In this document: piece after piece, positions 28,651-38,235 of the stretch
How positions within the stretch are numbered: the first letter of the stretch is position 1
How the letters are laid out: the number at the start of each line of letters is the position of its first letter
NCBI GenBank assembly: GCA_016788165.1
Contig: JAEUTH010000013.1
Span: 1-64,000, forward strand
DNA: 64,000 bases
Direction of reading: 5' to 3'
From: Bacteroidia bacterium
Lineage (GTDB): Bacteria > Bacteroidota > Bacteroidia > AKYH767-A > OLB10
Made by a program: the position numbers and the translations under genes
Notes under the pieces: model-generated
Told to the model about the DNA's origin: nothing
The model's input: only the letters and a program-made list of their open reading frames with translations
Database searches by the model: none

Positions 28651-29482
28651 TTTTATCTATTGAGTCGGTTTTTGCTTCTAATGTTTTTTGCTCAATTTTA
28701 AATTTATTGGTAACAATATAAACATGACTGAGGTTTGAAAAATTGGTACTTAAAGCAACTGTAATTTTTAAAAAATCGCCTCCGCTGCCCGGTTTAACCG
28801 ACAGTACACGACCTACCATTACCCCTTCAGGAAAAATGGTTGAGAAAGCAGTTGTTACAACCGTATCGCCCACATTTACTTTTACGTTGGCCGGTATTTC
28901 GCTTAGTGTGGCGCGTTGCGGATGGCTACCATCCCAGGTTAGCGGACCATAAAACCCTGATTTTAGTTTTACACTGGCCCTTGTTTTTGAATGTAATAAT
29001 GATTGTATGGTGCTAAAATGTTCCGATACATCTTTTACCACACCTACGGCACCGGATGCACTTATTACGCCCATATCCGGTTCGATACCATTTGCAAAGC
29101 CTTTATTAACGGTAATAAAATTATTACGGTTATGGATGGTGTTATTAACCACTTTGGCTACAATAAATTGGTATTGTATGGCATAGGCCGAATCAACCGT
29201 GCCTGATTTATGCGTACTTAAATCAAAAAACAGCGTACTGTCGTATGCTTTTAGTCGTGCATTTTCGGCAGCCAGGTATGCATTGTTTTCGCGCAACCAC
29301 AAGTAGTCTTTTACTTCATTTACTTTTTGCATGGCATTAGCCACCATTGCATTTGACGAATTAAGCACGGCTGCTTTATGAAATTTTTGCTCGTCAATAA
29401 TGCGATAAAAACAAAACACCTGAAGCAGTATAAACAGCAACAAGAAATTGTATTTCCAAAGTAACTGAATTAAATTACGCAC
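28640..29482 (-). CDS. mreC: Rod-shape determining protein MreC
   Basis: A 280-residue protein with a short cytoplasmic start, one membrane helix (about 10-27), a coiled-coil stretch (LWLRENNAYLAAENARLKAYDS) and the double beta-barrel periplasmic domain (about 105-260) with RNNFITVNKGFANGIEPDMG and GDTVVTTAFSTIFPEGVMVG. It acts as a periplasmic scaffold that activates PBP2. It lies 204 bp downstream of mreB and overlaps mreD. Confidence 0.93.
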   Translation of the reverse strand: MRNLIQLLWKYNFLLLFILLQVFCFYRIIDEQKFHKAAVLNSSNAMVANAMQKVNEVKDYLWLRENNAYLAAENARLKAYDSTLFFDLSTHKSGTVDSAYAIQYQFIVAKVVNNTIHNRNNFITVNKGFANGIEPDMGVISASGAVGVVKDVSEHFSTIQSLLHSKTRASVKLKSGFYGPLTWDGSHPQRATLSEIPANVKVNVGDTVVTTAFSTIFPEGVMVGRVLSVKPGSGGDFLKITVALSTNFSNLSHVYIVTNKFKIEQKTLEAKTDSIDKNGN

Positions 29483-29686
29483 GGTGGCTGTTGCAGCTTA
29501 AGTATTTAAATGGGAGCAGATTTTTTTTACGCGTTATTATTTTTTTAATAAAGCTTGGGGTTAAAATTAATCTACAAAAGGTTGTCTTATATAACTGACA
29601 AATGAGTTATGAAGTAGTTTTTTAACAAGCTATCATTTTTAATAAGGGCTTTTTATGCCTTCTAAAAACGGGTAGCTATAACGGGT

Positions 29687-30709
29687 TTAAGGAATCAGGA
29701 ATTTGAAACGGCCAATATTTTTAAGCGCAATGCCGGTGCCTCTAACAACAGCACGTAACGGGTCTTCGGCTACATGTACGGGTAATTTTGTTTTCATGCT
29801 GATGCGTTGGTCTAATCCACGTAATAAAGCACCTCCACCGGTAAGATAAATTCCGGTACGGTAAATATCGGCACTTAACTCAGGTGGCGTCATTTCTAAT
29901 GCTTTTAAAATAGCTTCTTCAATTTTTGAAATTGATTTGTCTAATGCATGCGCCACTTCCGTATAGGACACGGTAATTTCTTTGGGGATACCGTTCATTA
30001 AATCGCGGCCATGTACAGCAAAATCGGGTGGCGGATTATCTAATTCCGGCAGTGCAGAGCCTACTTCTATTTTAATCCGCTCGGCACTACGCTCGCCAAT
30101 TAAAATATTGTGTTGCCTACGCATGTAATCCCATATATCACTTGTAAAACCATCGCCAGCAACGCGTATTGATTGGTCGCAAACGATACCGCCTAAAGCA
30201 ATAACTGCAATTTCGCTGGTCCCACCACCGATGTCAATTATCATATTGCCCATAGGTTCTTCTACATCAATACCTATACCTATGGCCGCTGCCATGGGTT
30301 CATGTATCAGATACACTTCTTTGGCACCTGCATGTTCGGCACTATCGCGTACGGCACGTTTCTCTACTTCTGTTATACCCGATGGGATACAGATAACCAT
30401 GCGCAGCGATGGTTGAAAAACCTTACTGCCCAGGTTTATCATTTTTATCATGCCGCGTATCATGTGCTCGGCTGCATCAAAATCGGCAATTACGCCATCT
30501 TTTAATGGGCGTACGGTTTTTATGTTTTCATGGGTTTTGCCATGCATCATTTGTGCCTGCTTGCCTACGGCCAACACCTTGCCTGTAGTGCGGTCAATAG
30601 CTACAATAGATGGCTCATCAACAACTACTTTATCGTTATGAATGATTAGGGTATTGGCTGTGCCTAAGTCAATGGCAATTTCTTGCGTTAGTATATCAAA
30701 AAGTCCCAT
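29687..30709 (-). CDS. mreB: Actin-like cell-shape protein MreB
   Basis: A 340-residue bacterial actin. The phosphate-1 loop IAIDLGTANT (11-20), the phosphate-2 loop MIIDIGGGTSEIAVI and the adenosine motif YLTGGGALLRGLD are all present. MreB filaments guide elongation-phase wall synthesis on the inner face of the membrane. It is the first shape gene of the cluster and lies 38 bp behind purH on the same strand. Confidence 0.96.
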   Translation of the reverse strand: MGLFDILTQEIAIDLGTANTLIIHNDKVVVDEPSIVAIDRTTGKVLAVGKQAQMMHGKTHENIKTVRPLKDGVIADFDAAEHMIRGMIKMINLGSKVFQPSLRMVICIPSGITEVEKRAVRDSAEHAGAKEVYLIHEPMAAAIGIGIDVEEPMGNMIIDIGGGTSEIAVIALGGIVCDQSIRVAGDGFTSDIWDYMRRQHNILIGERSAERIKIEVGSALPELDNPPPDFAVHGRDLMNGIPKEITVSYTEVAHALDKSISKIEEAILKALEMTPPELSADIYRTGIYLTGGGALLRGLDQRISMKTKLPVHVAEDPLRAVVRGTGIALKNIGRFKFLIP

Positions 30710-30747
30710 GAGAAAATTTGCTTATTATTATTTATAGGAGGTAAATT

Positions 30748-32274
30748 TTAATGTTTAAAATGTCGGACACCGGTTGTAAGCATTGCAACGCTATTTTTGT
30801 TACAATAATCTATTGACAAAGCATCTTTTATAGAACCACCCGGTTGCACTACTGCTGTTATGCCTGCTTGATGGGCAATTTGAACGCAATCCGGAAACGG
30901 GAAAAATGCATCGCTTGCCATTACGGCATTTTGCAAATCGAAGCCTTGTGCTTTTGCTTTATTGATGGCATGTTGCAAAGCATCAATACGACTGGTCATA
31001 CCTACGCCACTGCCTAATAGCTGATTGTTTTGTGCCAGCACAATGGTATTTGACTTACTGTGTTTGCATATTTTAAGTGCAAAAGCGAGGTCGGTAAGTT
31101 GTGTAGTTGTTGGTGCAGTTGTGGTAACCAGTTTCATTTGCGCCACACCTTCGGTTTGCAAATCGGTATCTTGTTGCAACAAGCCGTTTAATGCGCTGCG
31201 GTATTGTAGCAACGGTTTTTGATACGTATGCTGCTTTAATATGATGCGGTTCTTTTTTGCTGTTAAAATTTGTAATGCTTCTGTGCTGTAACCGGGTGCA
31301 ATTAAAACTTCAAAAAACAGTTCGTTAATAGCGGTTGCTGCATCTGCATCAACCAAGGTGTTTGTAATGATAACACCGCCAAAAGCGCTTACAGGGTCGC
31401 CAGCCAAAGCAGCCTGCCAAGCCTGGATAAGTGTAGGTTTGCTGGCACAACCGCATGCATTGTTATGCTTTAAAATTATTACAGTTGTTGTATCGAACTC
31501 AGTTATTAAGTTTATGGCTGCATCAATATCTAACAGGTTATTGTACGAAATATCCTTGCCCGAAAGCTTATCAAACAAGGCATTAAAATCGCCATAATAA
31601 ACACCCTGTTGGTGCGGATTTTCGCCATAGCGCAAATGCATAGCCGGTGCGTTTACCGTTATGGGTTGCGGGCTGATATTATCTTGTTGCATCAGCCATT
31701 GTGCAATAGCCATATCATAATGTGCCGATACCCCAAAAGCTTTGTGTGCTTGTTTTAACCTTTGCGATAATGTAGTGGTTCCATTTTGATTTTGTAAAAC
31801 CTGAAGCAACCAGTCATAATCAGCCATTGATGGGATAATTAGAACATGCTCATGATTTTTAGCCGCAGCTCTGATAAGCGAAATGCCGCCTATGTCTATT
31901 TTTTCAATAATCTGTTGGGCATCAGCATTGGCGGCTACGGTGGCTTCGAATGGATATAAATCAACAATAACCAAATCAATAGCCGGTATGTTGTGGGTTT
32001 GTATATCGGTTAAATGTTGTGGTAAATCTCTGCGGTGTAAAATGCCACCAAACACAGCCGGGTGTAAGGTTTTTACCCTGCCATCCAGTAATTCGGGATA
32101 ATTGGTTATAGACTCGACCGGTGTTACGGGTATGTTTAATTCGCTGATAAATGTTTGTGTACCTCCGGTTGCATACAGCGTTACACCCAATGCATGCAAG
32201 GCTTGGATAACCGGAGTAAGGCCATTTTTGTGGTAAACAGAAATAAGGGCAGCGTTAATTTTTTGAGCAGACAT
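30748..32274 (-). CDS. purH: Bifunctional purine biosynthesis protein PurH
   Basis: A 508-residue enzyme doing the last two purine steps: AICAR formyltransferase (C-terminal) and IMP cyclohydrolase (N-terminal, MGS-like fold 1-190). Motifs include LYATGGT, RVKTLHPAVFGGIL, LRYGENPHQQG and KHNNACGCASK at the formyltransferase site, and PDCVQIAHQAGITAVVQPGG near the end. The longer frame start at 32325 would lie inside the promoter-like sequence, so MSAQKINAALIS at 32274 is chosen. Confidence 0.96.
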   Translation of the reverse strand: MSAQKINAALISVYHKNGLTPVIQALHALGVTLYATGGTQTFISELNIPVTPVESITNYPELLDGRVKTLHPAVFGGILHRRDLPQHLTDIQTHNIPAIDLVIVDLYPFEATVAANADAQQIIEKIDIGGISLIRAAAKNHEHVLIIPSMADYDWLLQVLQNQNGTTTLSQRLKQAHKAFGVSAHYDMAIAQWLMQQDNISPQPITVNAPAMHLRYGENPHQQGVYYGDFNALFDKLSGKDISYNNLLDIDAAINLITEFDTTTVIILKHNNACGCASKPTLIQAWQAALAGDPVSAFGGVIITNTLVDADAATAINELFFEVLIAPGYSTEALQILTAKKNRIILKQHTYQKPLLQYRSALNGLLQQDTDLQTEGVAQMKLVTTTAPTTTQLTDLAFALKICKHSKSNTIVLAQNNQLLGSGVGMTSRIDALQHAINKAKAQGFDLQNAVMASDAFFPFPDCVQIAHQAGITAVVQPGGSIKDALSIDYCNKNSVAMLTTGVRHFKH

Positions 32275-32295
32275 ATCAGCTTTAAAAAGCGGGCG

Positions 32296-32325
32296 CAATG
32301 TTAGATAAATAAAAGCATTGCACAA
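32296..32325 (-). promoter_or_regulatory. Candidate promoter of the purH-mre cluster
   Basis: On the minus strand TTG (32323-32325) is followed after 19 nt by TAACATTG (32296-32303) and a GC-rich tail. The spacing is ideal and the -7 box has one mismatch to TAnnTTTG. Transcription would begin about 15 nt before the chosen purH start. Confidence 0.45.
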
Positions 32326-32404
32326 TAATCAAAGCCACATCTGTTATGCAATTAGCCAATATTTATCAATAGCCATTTTTAAGTATGCAGAAGCGCTTCG
32401 TTTT

Positions 32405-34285
32405 TTACTGTTTAGTTTGCCAATTGTTATTTTGTAAATCGGCATCAGGATATACACCTGTATTTAAATGTATTTGTTTTATTTTTTTCGAAAAGGCTTG
32501 TGTTACCACGCTTTTATTACCCAATTTCCATAAGGCGCAACTGTGGCTGCTGGTTTTTGTGCTTCCATCTTCAAAGGTATAAACCAACTCAAACGGCATC
32601 ATTTTGCCACCTTTATTTTCAATAGTTATTACAACGGCTTTGGCTGCTTGTGTTACAGATGTAATACTTAAATCGAAATAATTAAACTCATAAAACCAGT
32701 TCCTGTAAAGCCAGTTTAAATTCATATTGCAACTTTGATTAATTGCATTAAAAAAATCGAGGGGCAAAGGGTGTTTATTGCGCCAGGTATTTATGTAATG
32801 TTGTAAGGCACTCTTAAACTTTGTTTCGCCCAAATATTGATACAATGTATAGTAAGCCAAAGCTGGTTTGCCATAAGCATTAAAGCTGTAAGATTCGGCA
32901 AGTTCAAAAGAGTTAATCATTATGGGTGTTGTGTTTTCGGCACGCTTGCCTTTGCAATAAAAGTTTTTCCATAATTGCTGCCCGTTGGGTTGTTTGTAGC
33001 ATTGTGTATTGCCCATCAATTCAAAAAAAGTAACCCAACCTTCGTCCATAAAAGCATATTTCGATTCGTCAATGCCCATTAAAAAAGGCATATAGCCATG
33101 AGCAATTTCGTGTAAGGTGGTTGATTGTGCATTGCTCGTATCTGTATCATCAGCATCGTTTACCATCATCGGATATTCCATAAACGAATGCCCCTGAAAA
33201 ACCGACAAACTATTGTATGGATAGGCTACTGCCGGCATCTGAAAACTAAGGTATGATAAGGCTTGCTGCGACCAAAAGCAAACATCGCTGTAATTTTTTG
33301 CACTGGTATCGTAAGCTACTTGTATAAGTACCCTTCGTTTGGTAATGCTGTCAACCATGATGCTGGCAGCATCTAATAAGTAATGATTACTGGTACCCCA
33401 TGCAAAATCGGTAACCGAGTCGGCTAAAAAATGCCATGTGTTTTCTTTGGGTTGGGTAACCTGTTTATTATCTATATCAAATTTCAAAACACATAAATTA
33501 ATATCATCGTTGGTGGCCGCTTCTTCAATACGTCCTGCTATACTTTCCGTATAAACTTCGTTGGCATTTTGTAAGGTGCCTGTTGCCACCACCAGGTAGT
33601 TTTGTGGTACGGTTATGCTTACATCGTAATTAGCAAATTCATTAAAAAACTCGGCTTGTTCGGTATGAGGCGTTTTATCCCATCTGCGCTCGTTGTAAAC
33701 AGCAATTTGCGGATACCAATAAGCTACAAAAAACGAATTGCTATCAACAACACCCTCACGTATATCGTCTGTTACACGGTTAAGCTGATAATGCCACTTT
33801 AAAGTTATAGTAAGGCTATCATGTGGCAATAAAGGTCTATCTAATATCAAAGTACCATTGGTGATGTTACCCGGGTCGGCATGTAAGGTATGGGGCATGC
33901 CGTTAACAGTGGTTTGCGTAATATTTATGCCATTGGTCAGATAATCGTTGTTAACGGTTACTTGTCGTTGCGCAACAGGCTGATGCACATTTTGTATAAG
34001 TTTAAAGCTAAGTTTATGTAACGTATCGGCCGATGCATTAAAATACCTGATAATACCATTTGCAAAAACCGATGCTTGATTAATATCCAGTTTTACATCC
34101 ATTTTATAATGCGCATAATTGGTGAAATATGCACTACCCGGCACACCCTTATGGGTTCTGAAATTGTTGATTACAGCCTCATCAAAATGCTTTGGTATGG
34201 GCAAATTATTTTGTGCACTACCCTTTTTTTGCATGCCGGCTACACAATAAATAATGATAGTTACATAAAGCAATGGTTTTTTCAT
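32405..34285 (-). CDS. M1 family metallopeptidase (aminopeptidase N-like)
   Basis: A 626-residue exported enzyme. The chosen start gives MKKPLLYVTIIIYCVAG, a signal peptide; the ATG 16 codons upstream would bury it. The N-terminal beta domain precedes the substrate motif GHSFMEYPMM (the GxMEN equivalent), then the zinc site HEIAHGYMPFLMG with a downstream Glu in FMDEGWVTFFE, and a Tyr-bearing AYYTLYQYLGE. It releases N-terminal residues from peptides in the periplasm or at the surface. It is a single gene, divergent from the DAHP synthase gene. Confidence 0.9.
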   Translation of the reverse strand: MKKPLLYVTIIIYCVAGMQKKGSAQNNLPIPKHFDEAVINNFRTHKGVPGSAYFTNYAHYKMDVKLDINQASVFANGIIRYFNASADTLHKLSFKLIQNVHQPVAQRQVTVNNDYLTNGINITQTTVNGMPHTLHADPGNITNGTLILDRPLLPHDSLTITLKWHYQLNRVTDDIREGVVDSNSFFVAYWYPQIAVYNERRWDKTPHTEQAEFFNEFANYDVSITVPQNYLVVATGTLQNANEVYTESIAGRIEEAATNDDINLCVLKFDIDNKQVTQPKENTWHFLADSVTDFAWGTSNHYLLDAASIMVDSITKRRVLIQVAYDTSAKNYSDVCFWSQQALSYLSFQMPAVAYPYNSLSVFQGHSFMEYPMMVNDADDTDTSNAQSTTLHEIAHGYMPFLMGIDESKYAFMDEGWVTFFELMGNTQCYKQPNGQQLWKNFYCKGKRAENTTPIMINSFELAESYSFNAYGKPALAYYTLYQYLGETKFKSALQHYINTWRNKHPLPLDFFNAINQSCNMNLNWLYRNWFYEFNYFDLSITSVTQAAKAVVITIENKGGKMMPFELVYTFEDGSTKTSSHSCALWKLGNKSVVTQAFSKKIKQIHLNTGVYPDADLQNNNWQTKQ

Positions 34286-34299
34286 AACAATGGTTTGGC

Positions 34300-34307
34300 C
34301 AAATATA
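34300..34307 (-). promoter_or_regulatory. Possible -7 box for the M1 peptidase gene
   Basis: TATATTTG followed by GCC on the minus strand matches TAnnTTTG exactly, with a TTG 23 nt upstream (34331-34333). The leader to the chosen ATG would be under ten nt, which is very short, so this is uncertain. It disfavours the ATG at 34333. Confidence 0.35.
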
Positions 34308-34491
34308 ATTTTTGCCTTGCATGACATATTCAATTTAAAAACTAAACTTATAACCGATCATTGTTAATCAAATGAAAAACGGTTTTTTGCTTCATCAATA
34401 AAAATAGTTTCAATGTCGAAACCATTTTTAACCTTTGTGCGTTTACAAGCATACTTTGATATTGTCAAAATATAATTCGCATCTAAATAAA

Positions 34492-35571
34492 ATGCAGGCA
34501 CCAACACTTTTACCTACTTCACAAGTTACAGCCAAGAAACTTGTAGTGGGGCCATGCAGTGCCGAAAGTTGGGAACAATTGCTTCAAACCGCATATCAAA
34601 TTGCAGCAAACTACCCGCATGCCATTTTTAGAGCAGGTGTGTGGAAACCGCGCACTGTACCCGGTTTATTTGAAGGGGCCGGTACCGATGCATTGCCCTG
34701 GCTGGCCGATGTAAAAAAACAAACCGGTTTGTTAGTAGCTACCGAAGTTGCAACTGCAAAACATGTTGAAAAAGTATTGGAATATGGTATTGATGTTGTT
34801 TGGGTTGGTGCGCGCACAACGGTAAACCCGTTTTTTGTACAGGAAATTGCACAGGCCTTAAAGGGCGTTAAAATTCCTGTATTGGTAAAAAACCCTTTGC
34901 ACCCCGACCTTAAACTTTGGTTAGGTGCCATAGAGCGAATTAAAAAAAGCGGCATTGATGATATAACGGCTGTGCATCGAGGATTTTACACCTATGAAAA
35001 AACAGCGTATCGTAATACACCCCGGTGGGAATTACTACTTGAATTAAAGTTACTGCAACCCGACTTGCAGGTTATTTGTGACATAAGCCATATTGCAGGT
35101 AATACGGTTTTGTTAGCCCAAGTTGCACAACAAGGATTGGATTTAAATGTTGATGGTTTAATGGTAGAAACACATTTTAACCCACAACAAGCTAAAAGCG
35201 ATGCCCAGCAACAAATTACCCCGGAGCAGTTACACCTTTTATTAAGCACACTTAAATACAGACAACCACATTTTAAAGATGTAACGCTAAAAAATGCCTT
35301 GCAACAATTGCGGCTTCAAATTGATGGCATTGATGCCGAAATTTTAAAATTACTAAGCCAACGTATGGAGTTGGTAACAGATATTGCAGCTTTGAAAGAT
35401 GCAGCACAGGTAAGTATTTTTCAGATAGAGCGTTGGCGCAGCATATTAGATCAGGCACTTGTGCAAGCTGATACATTAGGCCTGCATGCCGATTTTGTAA
35501 AGAATTTATTTATTCAAATACATGATGAAAGTATCCGTATTCAATCGGCCATACTTAATAAAAACTGTTAG
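34492..35571 (+). CDS. DAHP synthase fused to chorismate mutase
   Basis: A 359-residue bifunctional enzyme. Residues 10-265 are a 3-deoxy-7-phosphoheptulonate synthase with VVGPCSAES, RAGVWKPRTVPGLFEGAG, VWVGARTTVN, VLVKNPLHPD and AVHRGFYTYE. The last 80 residues are an AroQ-type chorismate mutase (LRLQIDGIDAEILKLLSQRM). The fusion is typical of Bacteroidota; it condenses PEP with erythrose 4-phosphate and feeds chorismate to prephenate, and the mutase part probably confers feedback control. The start MQAPTLLPTS is chosen because the 19 codons before it are not family-like. Confidence 0.92.
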   Translation: MQAPTLLPTSQVTAKKLVVGPCSAESWEQLLQTAYQIAANYPHAIFRAGVWKPRTVPGLFEGAGTDALPWLADVKKQTGLLVATEVATAKHVEKVLEYGIDVVWVGARTTVNPFFVQEIAQALKGVKIPVLVKNPLHPDLKLWLGAIERIKKSGIDDITAVHRGFYTYEKTAYRNTPRWELLLELKLLQPDLQVICDISHIAGNTVLLAQVAQQGLDLNVDGLMVETHFNPQQAKSDAQQQITPEQLHLLLSTLKYRQPHFKDVTLKNALQQLRLQIDGIDAEILKLLSQRMELVTDIAALKDAAQVSIFQIERWRSILDQALVQADTLGLHADFVKNLFIQIHDESIRIQSAILNKNC

Positions 35572-35620
35572 ATGACTTTAACCCATTGCTTAAAAATAAT
35601 GACCTGTCTTAATTTGAAAT

Positions 35621-36340
35621 ATGCACTTGTCAAAAATTAAGACTTCCGTTTACTTTTTACTTTTTCCTTTGCTTGCAACAGCGCAAACTGATGAAACACC
35701 GCGCATACAAATTGCCGGAGTGGTTTACGATGGCGATAGTAAAATAAGCATCAATAACCTGATGGTAATTAACAAAACCACACAACAAGGTTTTTTTGCA
35801 GGTGCATCGGGCAGTTTTGCAATAAATGCAGGCAAAAACGATACACTTATTATAGCTGCAACCGGCTACCAAAATGCTGTATTTTGTTTTAAAGACAGCG
35901 CATTACAAACAGATTATTTTGTACGTATTTACCTAAAACACTTACAAGTACAATTAAAGGAAGTGCGGATAATTGCACCACGCGACTTAGACGATATACA
36001 ACGCGATATTGAAAAATTAGGTTATAAAAAAAGCGATTATGTAATTGGCGGTGCTGATGCATTAAGCAGTCCGATAACCTTTTTGTATAGCCAGTATAGC
36101 AAGCGCGAACGCGCCCGCAGGCATATTGCCCAACTGCGTAATGAAGATAAAAAACGTGAATTATTAAAAGAGCTATTGGCAAAATATGTTGCCAATGAAG
36201 TAATAAATTTATCGGACGATGAGTTTGATCACTTTATTGACTACTGTAATGTAAGCGATGCATTTATGCAAAATGCAACACAGTACGAATTCATTATGTT
36301 TATAAAACGTAAGTTCGAATTTTACAGGCTGATGAAGTAA
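35621..36340 (+). CDS. CarboxypepD_reg-like domain protein, exported
   Basis: A 239-residue protein with a signal peptide ending PLLATAQ (about 1-22) and an N-terminal carboxypeptidase regulatory-like Ig domain (about 28-115) with IQIAGVVYDGDSKISINNL and IIAATGYQNAVF. The C-terminal half is charged and helical (KRERARRHIAQLRNEDKKRE), with no recognised domain. Such proteins are common in Bacteroidota envelopes; this one lacks the barrel or peptidase usually attached. It begins 49 bp after the DAHP synthase gene. Confidence 0.75.
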   Translation: MHLSKIKTSVYFLLFPLLATAQTDETPRIQIAGVVYDGDSKISINNLMVINKTTQQGFFAGASGSFAINAGKNDTLIIAATGYQNAVFCFKDSALQTDYFVRIYLKHLQVQLKEVRIIAPRDLDDIQRDIEKLGYKKSDYVIGGADALSSPITFLYSQYSKRERARRHIAQLRNEDKKRELLKELLAKYVANEVINLSDDEFDHFIDYCNVSDAFMQNATQYEFIMFIKRKFEFYRLMK

Positions 36341-36346
36341 TAAGCC

Positions 36347-36829
36347 TTAGCTGTTTTTAATTTTAAAACTCCAGGTAATTTTAAAAGTTGCCACCGTTTC
36401 GCGTCCTGCATTATAACCTTTGCTGATGCATGTTATGGTTGTTGGTTGATGATGCGCTTGTTGCATAGCTGCTGCAATTGCCTGGCCATCATTACAGGTA
36501 AAAAATGTAATACCGGTTGCCTTTTTATCAAATACACCTTCGATAGAAACTACCAACATCGAAACTTTTTTATCAATGCCCGATGCAGCTAATAAACAAA
36601 GTACACCGGTACTTAACTCGGCTGCCATGGCCAAACATGCAAAATAGGTTGAGCCAAAAGGATTTTGCGACCTGCGTTTAAAGGGAACGGTTGCCGTGGC
36701 ACCATTTAAATCAGCTTGTTGTAAACGCACACCACAATAAAATGCTGCAGGCAGTTTATACCACAAGTAAAATGCAAACTGCCATTTACTATTTAATTTG
36801 CTCAGAAGTTTTGTTGTTGCCATGCCCAT
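36347..36829 (-). CDS. DUF4442 / hotdog-fold thioesterase-like protein
   Basis: A 160-residue protein with the layout of the YiiD_C/DUF4442 hotdog group: KLPAAFYCGVRLQQADL near the start, FKRRSQNPFGSTYFACLAMA (the NPFGSxYFAxxxxAxE motif) and a C-terminal beta-rich half. Members are thought to act on acyl-thioesters, but the substrate is unknown. It is 2 bp from the GT-C-like gene on the same strand, so co-transcription is likely. Confidence 0.7.
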   Translation of the reverse strand: MGMATTKLLSKLNSKWQFAFYLWYKLPAAFYCGVRLQQADLNGATATVPFKRRSQNPFGSTYFACLAMAAELSTGVLCLLAASGIDKKVSMLVVSIEGVFDKKATGITFFTCNDGQAIAAAMQQAHHQPTTITCISKGYNAGRETVATFKITWSFKIKNS

Positions 36830-36831
36830 GT

Positions 36832-38235
36832 TTAAAAAATAAAAGGTGTGTTACTTTTAAATAAAGGTTGCGAAAAGTTTTTAGTAAGGTTGCTTACCTT
36901 CCAGCGTATGTCATTTACTGCATCCTGTTGTGGCAAAAAATAAACCGTTATATGTTGTGCACAATTTTTTTCTAACAGTTGCGGCTCCATAAAATACATG
37001 CAATTTAATGTTATGTGCCGCCTACGTGCCAGCACTTCTAACTCGTTGGTGTACCAGCCTGATAAGATTATGGCGGGTTGTTTTAACAGGGGCAGCGTAT
37101 CTAAAACGGTATTTATAAAATCTATTTTTTGCAATCGTTTCTCATGCTCGGCAAGCAACGGGCCTTTACATACATCGAATAAAATAGGTTGGCCGGCTAT
37201 TTTTAGTTCAATGCTTCCGGGTTGTTTTGTGCGGTATGCATCCTTTAAGTACAAGCCGCCCAAAAAATTTGAAGCAATTAATAAACAGGTGATTGATGTA
37301 ACATACTTACCATTACCATAAACAGCCCATAAAAAAACTAAAAAAGGTAATGCTACAATTAAGTATGCTGCTTTATGTGGTTGCCATATAAATAACAGCA
37401 AAGCCAAAACCAAAGCCAACCATACAACCATTTTGTTTTGCCTGTTTATAATGCAATTGCCAACTGCTATTTGTATAATCATACCACATGCAGCTACACA
37501 TCCCAATAAACCCCAAACACCAATTGAAGACTTGTACAAAGTTTTTAGCAAATCGGGGAAACCTAAAATATAAGGCACTACATAAACTTTACTATCATAA
37601 TGTATTATGATTTGACTATAGCATATTATAACAGTTACTATAAATACAAGTGCGTAAGTAGTAACCGACTTCCATTTTTTGTGCTCAAAATATAAAAGCA
37701 TTAAAACCGAGGGTAAAAACACTATAGACGTAAAGCGCGATGCAAAAGCCAGTGCCAATAATACAGCAGACAACACCAACCATTGCCGCAGAAAAAAATA
37801 CCAGGCCATAATTATAAACGCCAAGGCCCATACATAGTCCATATTATCGGTTGACTTAATAAAAATAACCGGTATAAATGACAAAGCAGCGGCATACCAA
37901 AAAGCTTTTTTAATTTTATACTGATTCAGTACTGCTGCAAAAAAAACTGCTGCCAATGCACTTAAAAAAGCGGTGCAAATATTTATTACATAATAGGGTG
38001 TAAACGGCATCAGGCCAAAAATAAATTCGGGTATGGGATGCCCAGGGAAACGCGATATTTCAAACCTGCCTGTAAGTGCCATACGTTGCATGGCATTCAT
38101 CATTCCCCAGCTATCTTCCTCGGCACCGTAGCCTGCATTTATAAATGGTATTCGCGATAGAAGGACAATACAAAAAAAGAACAGATATTGCTGTTGGCCA
38201 CCATTTAAAAACTGCTTTAAAAAATTATTTTTCAT
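36832..38235 (-). CDS. Polytopic membrane protein, probable GT-C glycosyltransferase-like
   Basis: A 467-residue protein with about ten hydrophobic helices in the first 330 residues and a soluble C-terminal part. The first loop after helix 1 carries an acidic motif AGYGAEEDSWGMMNAMQ, and ISRFPGHPIPEF follows. Acidic residues in that loop are typical of GT-C enzymes that transfer sugars from lipid-linked donors. No closer family is recognised. It overlaps the end of the S41 protease gene by 11 bp and is probably translationally coupled to it. Confidence 0.6.
   Translation of the reverse strand: MKNNFLKQFLNGGQQQYLFFFCIVLLSRIPFINAGYGAEEDSWGMMNAMQRMALTGRFEISRFPGHPIPEFIFGLMPFTPYYVINICTAFLSALAAVFFAAVLNQYKIKKAFWYAAALSFIPVIFIKSTDNMDYVWALAFIIMAWYFFLRQWLVLSAVLLALAFASRFTSIVFLPSVLMLLYFEHKKWKSVTTYALVFIVTVIICYSQIIIHYDSKVYVVPYILGFPDLLKTLYKSSIGVWGLLGCVAACGMIIQIAVGNCIINRQNKMVVWLALVLALLLFIWQPHKAAYLIVALPFLVFLWAVYGNGKYVTSITCLLIASNFLGGLYLKDAYRTKQPGSIELKIAGQPILFDVCKGPLLAEHEKRLQKIDFINTVLDTLPLLKQPAIILSGWYTNELEVLARRRHITLNCMYFMEPQLLEKNCAQHITVYFLPQQDAVNDIRWKVSNLTKNFSQPLFKSNTPFIF

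Noticed and set aside
35586-35616. TTG-N20-TTAATTTG as a promoter for the CarboxypepD_reg gene
   Set aside because: The box ends 4 nt before the ATG, so transcription would start at or inside the start codon; probably chance.
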